A stretch of 64,000 bases of DNA from an uncultured Lachnospiraceae bacterium (GCA_934899185.1 CAKXYI010000002.1:124001-188000); one strand, 5' to 3'; counted from the stretch's first letter, positions 27,773-36,954 are shown. Program-made: numbers and translations. Notes: generated from the letters alone by a model not told the origin.

Positions 27773-27985
27773 ATGAGCGGATCTTCAAACTCAAATTCTA
27801 ACAGAATGGCAGTTCCTGAAGCAAAGGATGCCATGAATCGTTTTAAGCAGGAGGTTGCTAGCGAGATTGGCGTGCCGCTTAAGGATGGTTACAACGGTGA
27901 GTTGACATCAAAGCAGGCAGGTTCTATCGGTGGTGAAATGGTCAAGAAGATGATCATGAAGCAGGAACAGGAAATGAGCAAGTAA
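27773..27985 (+). CDS. Alpha/beta-type small acid-soluble spore protein
   Basis: This 70-residue DNA-binding protein coats and protects spore DNA in the forespore. The sequence shows the family's AVPEAKDAMNRFKQEVASEIGV, including the germination protease site region, and GGELTSKQAGSIGG-like second motif (here NGELTSKQAGSIGGEMVKKM). GGAGG at 27760-27764 is 8 nt from the ATG at 27773 and only 2 nt from the in-frame ATG at 27767, so the inner start is preferred. It is monocistronic, with a sigma-G-like promoter, a leader hairpin and a strong terminator. It is direct evidence that the organism encodes endospore functions. Confidence 0.92.
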   Translation: MSGSSNSNSNRMAVPEAKDAMNRFKQEVASEIGVPLKDGYNGELTSKQAGSIGGEMVKKMIMKQEQEMSK

Positions 27986-28005
27986 ATTTGCCCAGACCTT
28001 AGAGC

Positions 28006-28038
28006 GCAGCCTCGGGACTATCCCGGGGCTGCTTTTTT
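28006..28038 (+). terminator. Intrinsic terminator of the SASP gene
   Basis: GCAGC-CTCGGGA (28006-28017) pairs with TCCCGGGGCTGC (28021-28032) around a 3-nt loop, followed by six T. Confidence 0.9.
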
Positions 28039-28073
28039 CTTTTCCTTTATAAAAAAATGTGAGGGATACATAC

Positions 28074-28640
28074 ATGAAAGAGTTGACAAAGTCTGCCATT
28101 GCAGATACTTTTATGGAATTGTTACAGGAGCACACGATCGACCATATCACGGTCAAAGACCTGGCAGAAAAATGCGGCATTAACCGGCAGACATTTTACT
28201 ATCATTTTGCCGATATTTATGACCTGATGGAGTGGACGCTGGATAATGAATTAAGAAAGTTCTTAGAGCGTTATGACAAGACGGATGCGGACTGGAAAGA
28301 GCAGCTGCAGCAGTTGTTTGTCTTTTTCCGTTTTCGCGGACAGCAGGTCCTACATGCTTACGACTCACAGAACCGTCTTTATTATGAGCAGTTTATCTAC
28401 CGGCAGATGCTGCCAGCCATCCACAAACTGATCCTGACCTATGAGGAGGCAGAAACATTGGCGGAGGGCAAGACGGAATTTGTCGAACATGTCTATACGC
28501 GCATGATTGTCAATTTCTTTTTAGACTGGCTGGATGAGGGCATGCCAGATGAGGAAACGGTGCGCCTGAGTGATTATGTCCGTTTTATGGAGGGAAGTTT
28601 ACAAAGTACCCTGGTCACCTTCCAGGACAAAAATGCATAA
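28074..28640 (+). CDS. TetR/AcrR family transcriptional regulator
   Basis: This 188-residue regulator has an N-terminal helix-turn-helix (about residues 5-50: ITVKDLAEKCGINRQTFYYHF) and an all-helical C-terminal domain of the type seen in DhaS-like TetR proteins (RMIVNFFLDWLDEGMP). The ATG at 28074 is 8 nt from GAGGGA; a GTG at 28059 is the alternative. It is followed 119 nt later by a radical SAM gene whose upstream region holds TGTC...GACA inverted repeats, a plausible operator. Confidence 0.85.
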   Translation: MKELTKSAIADTFMELLQEHTIDHITVKDLAEKCGINRQTFYYHFADIYDLMEWTLDNELRKFLERYDKTDADWKEQLQQLFVFFRFRGQQVLHAYDSQNRLYYEQFIYRQMLPAIHKLILTYEEAETLAEGKTEFVEHVYTRMIVNFFLDWLDEGMPDEETVRLSDYVRFMEGSLQSTLVTFQDKNA

Positions 28641-28662
28641 AATTACTACAAATGTGCTTCGG

Positions 28663-28695
28663 TGTCAAAATTTTAGACATCGGGGCATTTTGTCT
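28663..28695 (+). promoter_or_regulatory. Candidate TetR operator (overlapping inverted repeats)
   Basis: TGTC (28663-28666) and GACA (28676-28679) flank AAAATTTTA, and AGACA (28675-28679) and TGTCT (28691-28695) form a second inverted repeat sharing an arm. A possible -10 TATAGT follows at 28720-28725. Confidence 0.4.
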
Positions 28696-28759
28696 GTTTT
28701 ATGAGAGAACAACCAGCGTTATAGTAATAAAAAATTTAAAGAAATGGTGGGTGCCTCGT

Positions 28760-30130
28760 ATGAACAGATCAAGTAAATTAGTTCAGTTTGGACTGAAAAA
28801 AGCATTCGGATATATTGAAAAAGATCCGGAAAAAAATCTTGTCAAATTACTCGATATTGTCGATCAGTTTGCAGGCGATGATCCGAATATGATGGGAAAG
28901 CAAAGAGCGGCATTTCGTCAGGTCATTGATGATCCAGACAATAACATGAATCAGTTGATGATGCGCGTATTAAAGGATACCGATACCGAGGTCGTCAAAG
29001 CCATGTTTGAGAATTTCTTCCTCAATGCCAACTTTATCGGCTGGCAGACCCAAGAGGAAATGCGTAAGAAATATAAGTGCAATATCCCATGGGCGATCCT
29101 TTTGGATCCGACTTCTGCCTGCAACTTAAAATGTACCGGTTGTTGGGCGGCAGAGTATGGCAACAAACTGAACCTGACTTTTGATGAGATTGACTCCATC
29201 ATTATGCAGGGTAAGGAACTGGGCGTATATCTTTATATCTATACCGGTGGCGAACCGCTTGTGCGCAAGAAAGATCTGATCGCACTTTGCAGAAAGCACC
29301 ATGATTGTCAGTTCTTGACCTTTACCAACGGTACCCTGATCGATGAGGAATTTGCAGATCAGATGCTGGATGTCAAGAATCTGGTACCAGCGATCTCTGT
29401 AGAAGGATTTGAGGAGGCGACGGATGGCAGACGTGGAAACGGTACTTATGAAAAGGCTGTCCGTGCAATGGGATTATTGAAAGAAAGAAAACTGCCGTTT
29501 GGTATCAGTTGCTGCTATACCAGCCAGAACTTAGATTCCATTGCCAGTGATGCATTCTTTGATCAGATGATCGACTGGGGTGCATACTTTGCATGGTATT
29601 TCCACTATATGCCGGTCGGAAATGATGCAGCGCCGGAACTTATGCCGACACCTGAGCAGAGGGAGTATATGTACCACAAGATCCGGGAAGTGCGCGTAAC
29701 AAAACCACTTTTTGCCATGGACTTCCAGAATGATGGAGAATATGTGGGCGGTTGTATTGCCGGAGGCAGACGATATCTACATATCAATGCCAACGGAGAT
29801 TGTGATCCTTGCGTATTTATCCATTATTCCAATACCAATATCCGCCAAAATACCCTGCTTGAGGTATTACAGTCACCGATCTTTATGGCTTATCATGATG
29901 GTCAGCCGTTCAACGACAACCATCTGCGTCCATGCCCGATGTTGGAAAACCCTGAGGCATTGCAAAAGATGGTAGAAGCCACAGGAGCACATTCTACAGA
30001 CTTGCAGTCGCCGGAGACGGTAGAGCATCTGTGTGCTAAATGCGAGAACTATGCAAAGAACTGGACACCGACCGCAGAACGTCTGTGGAAAGACAGTTCC
30101 CGTAACCCGGCAAATCAAACTCAAGCATAA
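28760..30130 (+). CDS. Radical SAM protein with SPASM-like C-terminal cysteines
   Basis: This 456-residue radical SAM enzyme has CNLKCTGCW (CxxxCxxC) at about residue 121, the YTGGEPL motif, and a cysteine-rich C-terminal half (GGCIAGG, NGDCDPCVFIH, CPMLENPE, CAKCENYAKNW) that probably binds auxiliary iron-sulfur clusters. An N-terminal helical region of about 110 residues precedes the catalytic core. The substrate is unknown. No precursor peptide gene is visible next to it. The adjacent TetR gene suggests dedicated regulation. The ATG at 28760 is preferred over an upstream in-frame start at 28652, which would overlap the operator region. Confidence 0.78.
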   Translation: MNRSSKLVQFGLKKAFGYIEKDPEKNLVKLLDIVDQFAGDDPNMMGKQRAAFRQVIDDPDNNMNQLMMRVLKDTDTEVVKAMFENFFLNANFIGWQTQEEMRKKYKCNIPWAILLDPTSACNLKCTGCWAAEYGNKLNLTFDEIDSIIMQGKELGVYLYIYTGGEPLVRKKDLIALCRKHHDCQFLTFTNGTLIDEEFADQMLDVKNLVPAISVEGFEEATDGRRGNGTYEKAVRAMGLLKERKLPFGISCCYTSQNLDSIASDAFFDQMIDWGAYFAWYFHYMPVGNDAAPELMPTPEQREYMYHKIREVRVTKPLFAMDFQNDGEYVGGCIAGGRRYLHINANGDCDPCVFIHYSNTNIRQNTLLEVLQSPIFMAYHDGQPFNDNHLRPCPMLENPEALQKMVEATGAHSTDLQSPETVEHLCAKCENYAKNWTPTAERLWKDSSRNPANQTQA

Positions 30131-30152
30131 TTTTTGACAGGAAGAAATAAAT

Positions 30153-30196
30153 GGGGCTTTTTCGAGGTCTGTATGCCTTGAAAAGCCCCTGTTTTT
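30153..30196 (+). terminator. Intrinsic terminator of the radical SAM gene
   Basis: GGGGCTTTTTC-GAGG (30153-30167) pairs with CCTTGAAAAGCCCC (30176-30189), followed by TGTTTTT. Confidence 0.85.
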
Positions 30197-30211
30197 CATT
30201 GGTTTTCCTTA

Positions 30212-30240
30212 TTGCTATTTAAAAAATGGTGTGATATAAT
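30212..30240 (+). promoter_or_regulatory. Strong sigma-A promoter of tig-clpP-clpX
   Basis: TTGCTA (30212-30217), a 17-nt spacer and a perfect TATAAT (30235-30240) preceded by TG at the extended -10 position. Confidence 0.75.
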
Positions 30241-30275
30241 AACCCAATGACTGCACAAGGGCTGAATGTCCTTTT

Positions 30276-30296
30276 TATAATAGAAGTTCTATTATA
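30276..30296 (+). promoter_or_regulatory. Near-perfect palindrome in the tig leader
   Basis: TATAATAGAA (30276-30285) and TTCTATTATA (30287-30296) are exact inverted repeats around a single G. This could be a protein-binding operator or a tight RNA hairpin between promoter and ribosome site. It does not match the CtsR or CIRCE sequences known for Firmicute heat-shock genes. Confidence 0.5.
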
Positions 30297-30341
30297 GGTG
30301 ATTAGTACATGAGTTACAATCTTAAGGAGGAAATGAATTAA

Positions 30342-31748
30342 ATGAGTGTACAGGTTGAAACATTAGAGAAGAATATGGCAAAACTCACAGTTGAGATTGA
30401 GGCTGAGCGTTTAGAGAAGGCACTTGACGCTGCATACAACAAGCAGAAGAAGAGCATCTCTATGCCGGGATTCCGTAAGGGCAAGGTTCCGAGAGCCATG
30501 GTTGAGAAGATGTATGGCGTAGAAGTATTCTACGAAGATGCGGCCAACATCCTTTTACAGGAAACTTATCCGGAAGCATACGATGAGAGTGGTCTTGATA
30601 TCGTTTCACAGCCAACCATCGACGTTGTTCAGTTAGAAAAGGGCAAGCCATTTATCTATACAGCAGAAGTTGCTGTTAAGCCGGAAGTTACACTTGGCAA
30701 GTATAAGGGCGTTACCGTTACCAAGATCGACACAAGCGTTTCTGATGAAGAAGTAGACGCAGAGGTCGAGACACAGAGAAACAACAACGCAAGAACTGTT
30801 TCTGTCGAGCGTCCGATCGAGAATGGCGATACCGCAGTGATCGATTTTGAAGGTTTTGTAGATGATGTAGCATTTGAAGGCGGAAAGGGCGAGAACTACG
30901 ACTTAGAGATCGGATCTCATTCTTTCATTGATACTTTTGAAGATCAGTTAGTAGGCAAGGTTGCCGGGGATGACGTAGAAGTAAACGTTACTTTCCCAGA
31001 GCAGTATCAGGCAGAAGAACTTGCCGGCAAGCCAGCAGTATTCAAGGTTAAGATCCATGAAGTAAAGGCTAAGGAATTACCGGAACTTGATGATGAATTT
31101 GCACAGGATGTATCTGAATTTGATACACTTGCTGATTACAAGGAAGATGTCAAGAAGAAACTGACAGAGCGCAAGGAAGCAGATGCACACCGCACCAAGG
31201 AAGATGAAGCAATCGAAAAGATCATCGATGATTCTAAGATGGACATCCCGGAAGCAATGATCGACAATCAGGTCAACAGCATGATCAATGATTTCGCAAA
31301 TAACATGATGCAGCAGGGACTTTCTATGGAGCAGTACATGCAGTTTACCGGCATGACCATGGATAAGTTCAAGGAGCAGGTTCGCCCGGATGCTGTTAAG
31401 AGAATCCAGTCTTCACTCGTATTAGAGCAGATCGCTAAGGATGAAAACCTTGAAGTTACCGATGCTGATGTAGATGCTGAGATCGAAAAGATGGCAGCAG
31501 CATATGGCATGGAAGTTGACAAGGTTAAGGAATACGTCCAGGATGCTGAGAGAGATTCTATGAAGAAGGATATCGCTATCCAGAAGGCAGCAGACTTCAT
31601 CATGGAGAATGTCAAGGAAAGAGCAAAGAGAACCACAAAGAAGACAGCCGCTGACGAAGAGAAAGAGCCAGCAAAGAAGACTACCGCAAAAAAGACAACA
31701 GCGAAGAAGACAACTAAGAAGGCTGACGAGACAAAAGACGCTGAGTAA
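30342..31748 (+). CDS. tig: Trigger factor
   Basis: This 468-residue ribosome-associated chaperone and peptidyl-prolyl isomerase has the N-terminal ribosome-binding signature MPGFRKGKVPR at about residue 43-53, an FKBP-type PPIase domain (about 160-245, GDTAVIDFEGFVDD) and the helical C-terminal chaperone arms. An unusual extra tail of about 35 residues follows, made of Lys/Thr/Ala repeats (AKKTT units) and ending in acidic residues. AAGGAGG (30324-30330) precedes the ATG. It heads a run tig-clpP-clpX, a common Firmicute order that links folding to proteolysis. Confidence 0.95.
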   Translation: MSVQVETLEKNMAKLTVEIEAERLEKALDAAYNKQKKSISMPGFRKGKVPRAMVEKMYGVEVFYEDAANILLQETYPEAYDESGLDIVSQPTIDVVQLEKGKPFIYTAEVAVKPEVTLGKYKGVTVTKIDTSVSDEEVDAEVETQRNNNARTVSVERPIENGDTAVIDFEGFVDDVAFEGGKGENYDLEIGSHSFIDTFEDQLVGKVAGDDVEVNVTFPEQYQAEELAGKPAVFKVKIHEVKAKELPELDDEFAQDVSEFDTLADYKEDVKKKLTERKEADAHRTKEDEAIEKIIDDSKMDIPEAMIDNQVNSMINDFANNMMQQGLSMEQYMQFTGMTMDKFKEQVRPDAVKRIQSSLVLEQIAKDENLEVTDADVDAEIEKMAAAYGMEVDKVKEYVQDAERDSMKKDIAIQKAADFIMENVKERAKRTTKKTAADEEKEPAKKTTAKKTTAKKTTKKADETKDAE

Positions 31749-31785
31749 TCAGACGTAATAAGGTCAGGAAAGAGAGGTTCATAAT

Positions 31786-32370
31786 ATGGCAACGATACCT
31801 TATGTCATTGAGCAGAATAGTAGAGGAGAACGTTCCTACGATATCTATTCCAGATTGCTGAAAGATAGAATTATCTTTCTTGGGGAGGAAGTAAACGAGA
31901 CAACTGCAAGTCTTGTAGTTGCACAGTTATTGTTCTTGGAGTCAGAAGACCCGAGCAAGGACATCCACCTTTATATCAATTCCCCGGGCGGAATGGTGAC
32001 TGCGGGCATGGCCATCTATGACACCATGCAGTATATCAAGTGTGATGTATCTACGATTTGTATTGGTATGGCGGCAAGTATGGGAGCATTCCTCTTAGCC
32101 GGTGGTGCCAAGGGCAAACGTTTTGCACTTCCAAACGCGGAAGTCATGATTCACCAGCCATCCGGTGGTGCCAAGGGTCAGGCAACAGAGATCCAGATCG
32201 CTGCAGAGAACATCTTAAAGACAAAGAAAAAGTTGAACCAGATGTTAGCAGACAACACAGGAAAGCCATATGAAGTTGTGGCAGCAGACACAGAAAGAGA
32301 TCATTGGATGAGCGCAGATGAAGCCTTGGATTACGGCTTGATCGATGGAATCATCACAAAGAAAGAGTAA
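31786..32370 (+). CDS. clpP: ATP-dependent Clp protease proteolytic subunit
   Basis: This 194-residue serine protease forms a tetradecameric chamber with ClpX. The catalytic triad is visible: Ser in GMAASMGAF at about residue 97, His in MIHQPSGG at about 122 and Asp in ERDHWMSA at about 171. The short N-terminal [22 protein letters not shown] is the usual processed start. It lies 37 nt after tig and 67 nt before clpX; the latter gap holds a hairpin. Confidence 0.96.
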   Translation: MATIPYVIEQNSRGERSYDIYSRLLKDRIIFLGEEVNETTASLVVAQLLFLESEDPSKDIHLYINSPGGMVTAGMAIYDTMQYIKCDVSTICIGMAASMGAFLLAGGAKGKRFALPNAEVMIHQPSGGAKGQATEIQIAAENILKTKKKLNQMLADNTGKPYEVVAADTERDHWMSADEALDYGLIDGIITKKE

Positions 32371-32377
32371 TGCATAA

Positions 32378-32403
32378 GAGGGTACCCCATATGGGATACC
32401 CTC
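32378..32403 (+). other. clpP-clpX intercistronic hairpin
   Basis: GAGGGTA (32378-32384) pairs with TACCCTC (32397-32403), with an inner CCC/GGG pair around CATAT. No U tract follows, so it may be an mRNA processing or stability element rather than a terminator. Confidence 0.5.
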
Positions 32404-32437
32404 AATGTGCATATCATGAGGAAATGAGAGAAGTAAA

Positions 32438-33772
32438 ATGGCAGGAAGAATGAATGACGATAAGATGGTCAGATGTTCTTTTTGTGGTAAAACACAAAAT
32501 CAGGTACACAAGTTGATCGCAGGTCCCAATGGGGCGTTTATCTGCGATGAATGTGTAGACATCTGTACAGAGATCATAGAAGAAGATTTAATGGAAAAGG
32601 GACTGATGCCGGAGTATGACGAGCCGGATCCGGAAGGAAAACATGCAGACTCTAAAAGAAAGGCAAATGAGGAATTTGAAATCAATCTTTTGACTCCACA
32701 GGAACTCAAGGCCTTTCTAGATGACTATGTCATTGGTCAGGATGAGGCAAAAAAGGTATTGTCTGTCGCTGTGTATAATCACTATAAGCGTATTACGTCC
32801 GGACAGGACATTGATGTGGAATTGCAAAAGAGCAATGTCCTCATGTTGGGACCGACCGGTAGTGGAAAGACACTGTTAGCACAGACACTTGCCCGTGTTC
32901 TGGGTGTACCGTTTGCCATCGCAGATGCTACGACCCTGACAGAAGCAGGTTATGTAGGTGAAGATGTAGAGAATATCCTGCTCAAGTTGATTCAGGCAGC
33001 AGATTTTGATATCCAGGCAGCTGAGATGGGCATCGTCTATATTGATGAGATCGACAAGATCACCAAAAAATCCGAGAATGTTTCTATTACCAGAGACGTT
33101 TCCGGCGAGGGTGTACAGCAGGCACTCCTTAAATTGATCGAGGGAACAATTGCCAGCGTGCCGCCAAAGGGTGGGCGTAAGCATCCGCAGCAGGAGTTGA
33201 TCTCTATCGACACAAAGAATATCCTCTTTATCTGCGGAGGGGCTTTTGAAGGTCTGGACAAGATTATTTCTGAGCGATTGGATAGCAATGTCATTGGTTT
33301 CCAGTCAGAGGTCAAAGAACGCAACAAGGATGATCTGACGACCCTTTTAAAGCAGGTGTTGCCACAGGATTTCATCAAGTTTGGTCTGATTCCTGAGTTT
33401 ATCGGACGTGTGCCGATCAATGTTTCCTTGCAGGAACTGACGGAGGAAGATATGGTGCGTGTTCTGACCGAGCCGAAGAACAGTCTGGTCAAGCAGTATC
33501 AGGCACTTTTTAAAATGGATGATGTGGATTTGTCATTCGATCATGATGCTCTGGTGGAGGTTGCCAGAAAATCCATTGAGCGTAAGACAGGGGCGAGAGG
33601 ACTGCGTGCGATTTTAGAAAATGTTATGATGGACTCCATGTACGAAGTACCATCCGATAAGACGATTACAAGCGTGCATGTTACCAAAGAAATGGTAGAT
33701 GAAAATCTTCTCTTAGAGGACAAAAGCGGAAACATCACAGTTATCGGGGAAGAGCAGGAGAAGAGTGCATAA
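32438..33772 (+). CDS. clpX: ATP-dependent Clp protease ATP-binding subunit ClpX
   Basis: This 444-residue AAA+ unfoldase delivers substrates to ClpP. It has an N-terminal zinc-binding domain with four cysteines (CSFCGKT and CDECV, about residues 9-35), Walker A GPTGSGKT at about residue 137, Walker B VYIDEIDK at about 204, the IGF loop (NVIGFQSEV) that docks onto ClpP at about 285, and sensor motifs towards the C-terminus. Its last base is shared with the first base of engB (TAATG). Confidence 0.97.
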   Translation: MAGRMNDDKMVRCSFCGKTQNQVHKLIAGPNGAFICDECVDICTEIIEEDLMEKGLMPEYDEPDPEGKHADSKRKANEEFEINLLTPQELKAFLDDYVIGQDEAKKVLSVAVYNHYKRITSGQDIDVELQKSNVLMLGPTGSGKTLLAQTLARVLGVPFAIADATTLTEAGYVGEDVENILLKLIQAADFDIQAAEMGIVYIDEIDKITKKSENVSITRDVSGEGVQQALLKLIEGTIASVPPKGGRKHPQQELISIDTKNILFICGGAFEGLDKIISERLDSNVIGFQSEVKERNKDDLTTLLKQVLPQDFIKFGLIPEFIGRVPINVSLQELTEEDMVRVLTEPKNSLVKQYQALFKMDDVDLSFDHDALVEVARKSIERKTGARGLRAILENVMMDSMYEVPSDKTITSVHVTKEMVDENLLLEDKSGNITVIGEEQEKSA

Positions 33773-34371
33773 TGGTCATTAAGAATGTGGAACTGGAAAC
33801 GGTCTGTGGCGTGACGAGTACGCTCCCGGACAACCAACTGCCAGAAGTGGCATTTGCGGGTAAATCCAATGTCGGCAAATCGTCATTGATTAATGCGTTG
33901 ATGATGCGTAAGTCATTGGCGCGGACATCGGCACAGCCGGGCAAGACACAGACGATCAATTTTTATAATATCAATAAAGAAATCTATCTGGTAGATCTGC
34001 CGGGCTATGGCTATGCCAAAGCTTCCGAAAAAGAACGGGAGGCATGGGGGCAGATGATTGAGCGTTATCTGAACACTTCAGAAAAACTGCGTGCGGTCTT
34101 TCTGCTTGTAGATATCCGTCATGCGCCGTCTGCCAATGACAAGCAGATGTTTGAATGGATGGCATATGTAGGATATGATCCAATCGTCATTGCGACCAAA
34201 CTGGACAAGATCAAGCGAAGCCAGATTGATAAACAGATCAAGATCATTCGTCAGGGATTGGGCGCGGACAAAAAGACCATTATCGTTCCATTTTCTGCGG
34301 AGACAAAACAGGGAAGAGATATAATCTGGGATTTTATGGATCAGGTGATTGAGAATGAAAAAGAGGCATAA
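33772..34371 (+). CDS. engB: Ribosome biogenesis GTPase EngB (YsxC/YihA)
   Basis: This 199-residue TRAFAC-class GTPase is needed for large-subunit assembly. It shows G1 GKSNVGKSSL at about residue 27-36, G3 DLPGYG at about 77, G4 TKLDK at about 144 and G5 SAET near 181. It overlaps clpX by one base and the metal-binding protein gene by 17 nt, so translation is coupled through the junction. Confidence 0.94.
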   Translation: MVIKNVELETVCGVTSTLPDNQLPEVAFAGKSNVGKSSLINALMMRKSLARTSAQPGKTQTINFYNINKEIYLVDLPGYGYAKASEKEREAWGQMIERYLNTSEKLRAVFLLVDIRHAPSANDKQMFEWMAYVGYDPIVIATKLDKIKRSQIDKQIKIIRQGLGADKKTIIVPFSAETKQGRDIIWDFMDQVIENEKEA

Positions 34372-35257
34372 AGGATTATTTGTAAGTACGCTGCTTGCCA
34401 CCATTTTTGTGGTGGCATTCGGCTGTACTTTTTTTATTTATCAGAAACAGGAAAAAAATGCTAAGGCAGAGGATCTGACCGTGGTCACATCCTTTTACCC
34501 TATGTATATCGCAGCCTTAAACGTCTGTGATGGTGTGGATGGCATCCATTTGGAAAATCTGAGCGAGCCGCAGACCGGCTGCCTGCACGATTACCAACTG
34601 ACACCGGAAGACATGAAACTTTTGCAGACGGCGGATGTCTTTATCGTCAACGGCGGTGGTATCGAGAACTTTCTTACCGATGTGGCGAAGGCATGTCCGA
34701 ATCTGACCATCATCAATGCGAGCCAGGGACTGGATCTGATCGAGGATAATGCTCATGCATGGATGAGTCCGGCATTACATGAAAAACAGGTAGAAAACAT
34801 CGCGGAGGGTCTGGCGGCAGCGGATGCAGACCATAGCAAGGCATATACAAAAAATGCCAAGGTATATCAGAAGAAATTACAGGCGTTGGAAAAGCAGGAA
34901 GAAGAAATGATCCAATATACCGAGGGGCGGTCTGTCGTGCTTTTTCAGGAAGCTTATGAATATCTGGCAAGGGATCTGGGATTGGAAGTATCCTATGTCC
35001 TGGATCTGGACGAGGAACGTCAGGTCAGTGCCGGTGAGGTGTCAGATGTCATGTCTGCCATAGCAGGAGACCGTATCCGGGTTGTTTTTGCAGATGATGT
35101 CTATGGCAAAGAGATGGGCGATATGGTAGAAGCGGAGACCACAGCCAATACCGTTTATGTGGAAACACTGGTCAGGGGAGACTATGACAAGGATAGTTAT
35201 GTAGAGCACATGCAGGAAAATCTGGATGCCATACAGACGGCTTTTGCTGCGAGATAG
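34355..35257 (+). CDS. Metal ABC transporter substrate-binding protein (ZnuA/TroA-like)
   Basis: This 300-residue cluster A-I binding protein has an N-terminal membrane anchor (LFVSTLLATIFVVAFGC; the cysteine could be a poor lipobox). Metal ligands of the family can be placed: His in GCLHDYQL, His in NAHAWMSP and an acidic residue in VFADDVYG. The third histidine, normally in a HDAFGYF-like stretch, is replaced by glutamate in LFQEAYEYLARDLG. Zinc or manganese is likely. The ATG at 34355 is chosen over a TTG at 34349. It lies in an unbroken run after engB and before its ATPase and permease. Confidence 0.82.
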   Translation: MKKRHKGLFVSTLLATIFVVAFGCTFFIYQKQEKNAKAEDLTVVTSFYPMYIAALNVCDGVDGIHLENLSEPQTGCLHDYQLTPEDMKLLQTADVFIVNGGGIENFLTDVAKACPNLTIINASQGLDLIEDNAHAWMSPALHEKQVENIAEGLAAADADHSKAYTKNAKVYQKKLQALEKQEEEMIQYTEGRSVVLFQEAYEYLARDLGLEVSYVLDLDEERQVSAGEVSDVMSAIAGDRIRVVFADDVYGKEMGDMVEAETTANTVYVETLVRGDYDKDSYVEHMQENLDAIQTAFAAR

Positions 35258-35269
35258 GAGATAGTATTT

Positions 35270-36097
35270 ATGCATAAGATCAAAAAACCATGTGGTTTTC
35301 ATTGTATCAAGATGAAAGATATCGGCGTGTCCTTTGGCGATCAGGTCGTGTTGGAGCATATCAATCTGCATATCCACTGTGGCAGCCTGACGGCGCTCAT
35401 CGGACGAAACGGTGCAGGAAAGTCTACCCTGCTCAAGGCTATCCTAGGAGACATTCCTCATACGGGAACCATTACTTTTTCCGATACCGAAAATGGGAAA
35501 ATGAAAAAAATGAAGATCGGTTATGTGCCGCAGTCATTGAACTTAGAGCCCAATACGCCCATGAATGTATATGACCTGATCACGAGTTTCCGCTATGATT
35601 ATCCGGTCTTTTTGAAGAACAAGAAGTTATATCAGGAGATCAAGGAAGCCCTGGCGGAGTTTGAGGCAGACCATCTGATCGACCAGCCGATTGGCAAACT
35701 TTCCGGTGGAGAATTGCAGCGCGTCTTGTTATCGCTTGCGGTCATGGATGAACCAAACCTTTTGCTTTTGGACGAGCCGGTGTCCGGTATTGACAAAAAC
35801 GGTATGGATCTTTTTTATGAAAAGATGGATTATCTGCGCAAAAATTACGATATGGCGATCATTATTATCTCGCATGATCTGGACTATGTGGCAAAGTATG
35901 CTGATAAGGTCGTCCTGATCGATAAGACCGTCACGGCGGACGGCAATCCCAAGGAAGTCTACGAAAGCCAGGCATTCCACCGCGTCTTTGGTGATGCGAC
36001 TTATGCCTACGGCAACAATGTAGGACATGTGCGCAAGGTGGAAGTGAAAGAAGCCCCATATGAGGCGGGGTATAAAGGGAAGAGGGAGGAAGCATGA
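35270..36097 (+). CDS. Metal ABC transporter ATP-binding protein
   Basis: This 275-residue nucleotide-binding subunit has Walker A GRNGAGKST at about residue 45-53, the signature LSGGELQRV at about 144, Walker B LLLLDEP at about 164 and the H-loop ISHDLD at about 200. It resembles ZnuC/MntB-type ATPases. A 20-residue basic N-terminal extension precedes the domain. The TGA stop overlaps the permease ATG by 4 nt, giving the usual binding protein, ATPase, permease order. Confidence 0.9.
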   Translation: MHKIKKPCGFHCIKMKDIGVSFGDQVVLEHINLHIHCGSLTALIGRNGAGKSTLLKAILGDIPHTGTITFSDTENGKMKKMKIGYVPQSLNLEPNTPMNVYDLITSFRYDYPVFLKNKKLYQEIKEALAEFEADHLIDQPIGKLSGGELQRVLLSLAVMDEPNLLLLDEPVSGIDKNGMDLFYEKMDYLRKNYDMAIIIISHDLDYVAKYADKVVLIDKTVTADGNPKEVYESQAFHRVFGDATYAYGNNVGHVRKVEVKEAPYEAGYKGKREEA

Positions 36098-36909
36098 TGA
36101 CAGGTTATTTTACAGAATTATTTCAATATGATTTTATGCGTCGTGCTTTTCTTGCTATCCTGATCATCACGCCGCTTTTGGGCATCTTAGGAACTATGAT
36201 CGTCCACAAGAAGATGGCATATTTTTCAGATGCGCTGGGACACTCCGCCCTGACCGGTATTGCGATAGGTGTGGTCTGCGGTATCAGTGACACCAATCTG
36301 TCTATGGTGTTGTTTGCCATTGTATTTGCCTTTCTGTTAAATCAGATCAACCGTAAAAATTTAGCGGCGACCGATACTATCATTTCTGTTTTTGCCAGCT
36401 GCAGTACGGCAATCGGTCTGGCAATCCTATCCAAAGGGGGCAATTTTAGCAAGTATTCTGCTATTTTGGTGGGAGATATCCTGAGTATTTCCGCGCGGGA
36501 GATCATCTACCTGATACTGATTTTTGCGGTGACTCTGGTATTCTGGTGCTTTGCCATCAACAAGTTGAATGCCATCAGCATCCATGCATCCTTGGCAAAG
36601 AGCCGCAATATTTCCGTGCGTCTAGTGGAGGATATCTTTGCCATTATCATTGCACTCATTGTGACCCTGTCGATCAAGTGGATCGGTATTTTGCTCATCA
36701 ATGCCCTTTTGATCCTGCCAGCGGCATCCAGCCGGAATATATCGGAAAATATGCAGGAATATCACCTTTATGCCGTGATCTTTAGTCTCTTTTCCGGGAT
36801 CGTGGGATTGGTTATTTCTTATTTTACCAATGTGGCGACCGGACCTATGATTGTGATTGTGGCATCCGTGATCTATTTTGCAACCTATTTTTATGGGAAG
36901 AATAAGTAA
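36094..36909 (+). CDS. Metal ABC transporter permease (ABC-3 family)
   Basis: This 271-residue membrane protein has about eight hydrophobic segments. LILPAASSRNIS and DALGHSALTGIAIG are characteristic of zinc/manganese ABC-3 permeases. It partners with the two preceding subunits. The cytoplasmic loop KKMAYFSDALGHSAL is the usual ATPase coupling region. A perfect terminator lies 46 nt after its stop, ending the run that began at tig. Confidence 0.9.
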   Translation: MMTGYFTELFQYDFMRRAFLAILIITPLLGILGTMIVHKKMAYFSDALGHSALTGIAIGVVCGISDTNLSMVLFAIVFAFLLNQINRKNLAATDTIISVFASCSTAIGLAILSKGGNFSKYSAILVGDILSISAREIIYLILIFAVTLVFWCFAINKLNAISIHASLAKSRNISVRLVEDIFAIIIALIVTLSIKWIGILLINALLILPAASSRNISENMQEYHLYAVIFSLFSGIVGLVISYFTNVATGPMIVIVASVIYFATYFYGKNK

Positions 36910-36954
36910 GTGAGGGACGTTCCTTTTGCCCCAAGGAGTGTCCTAAATGGCTTT

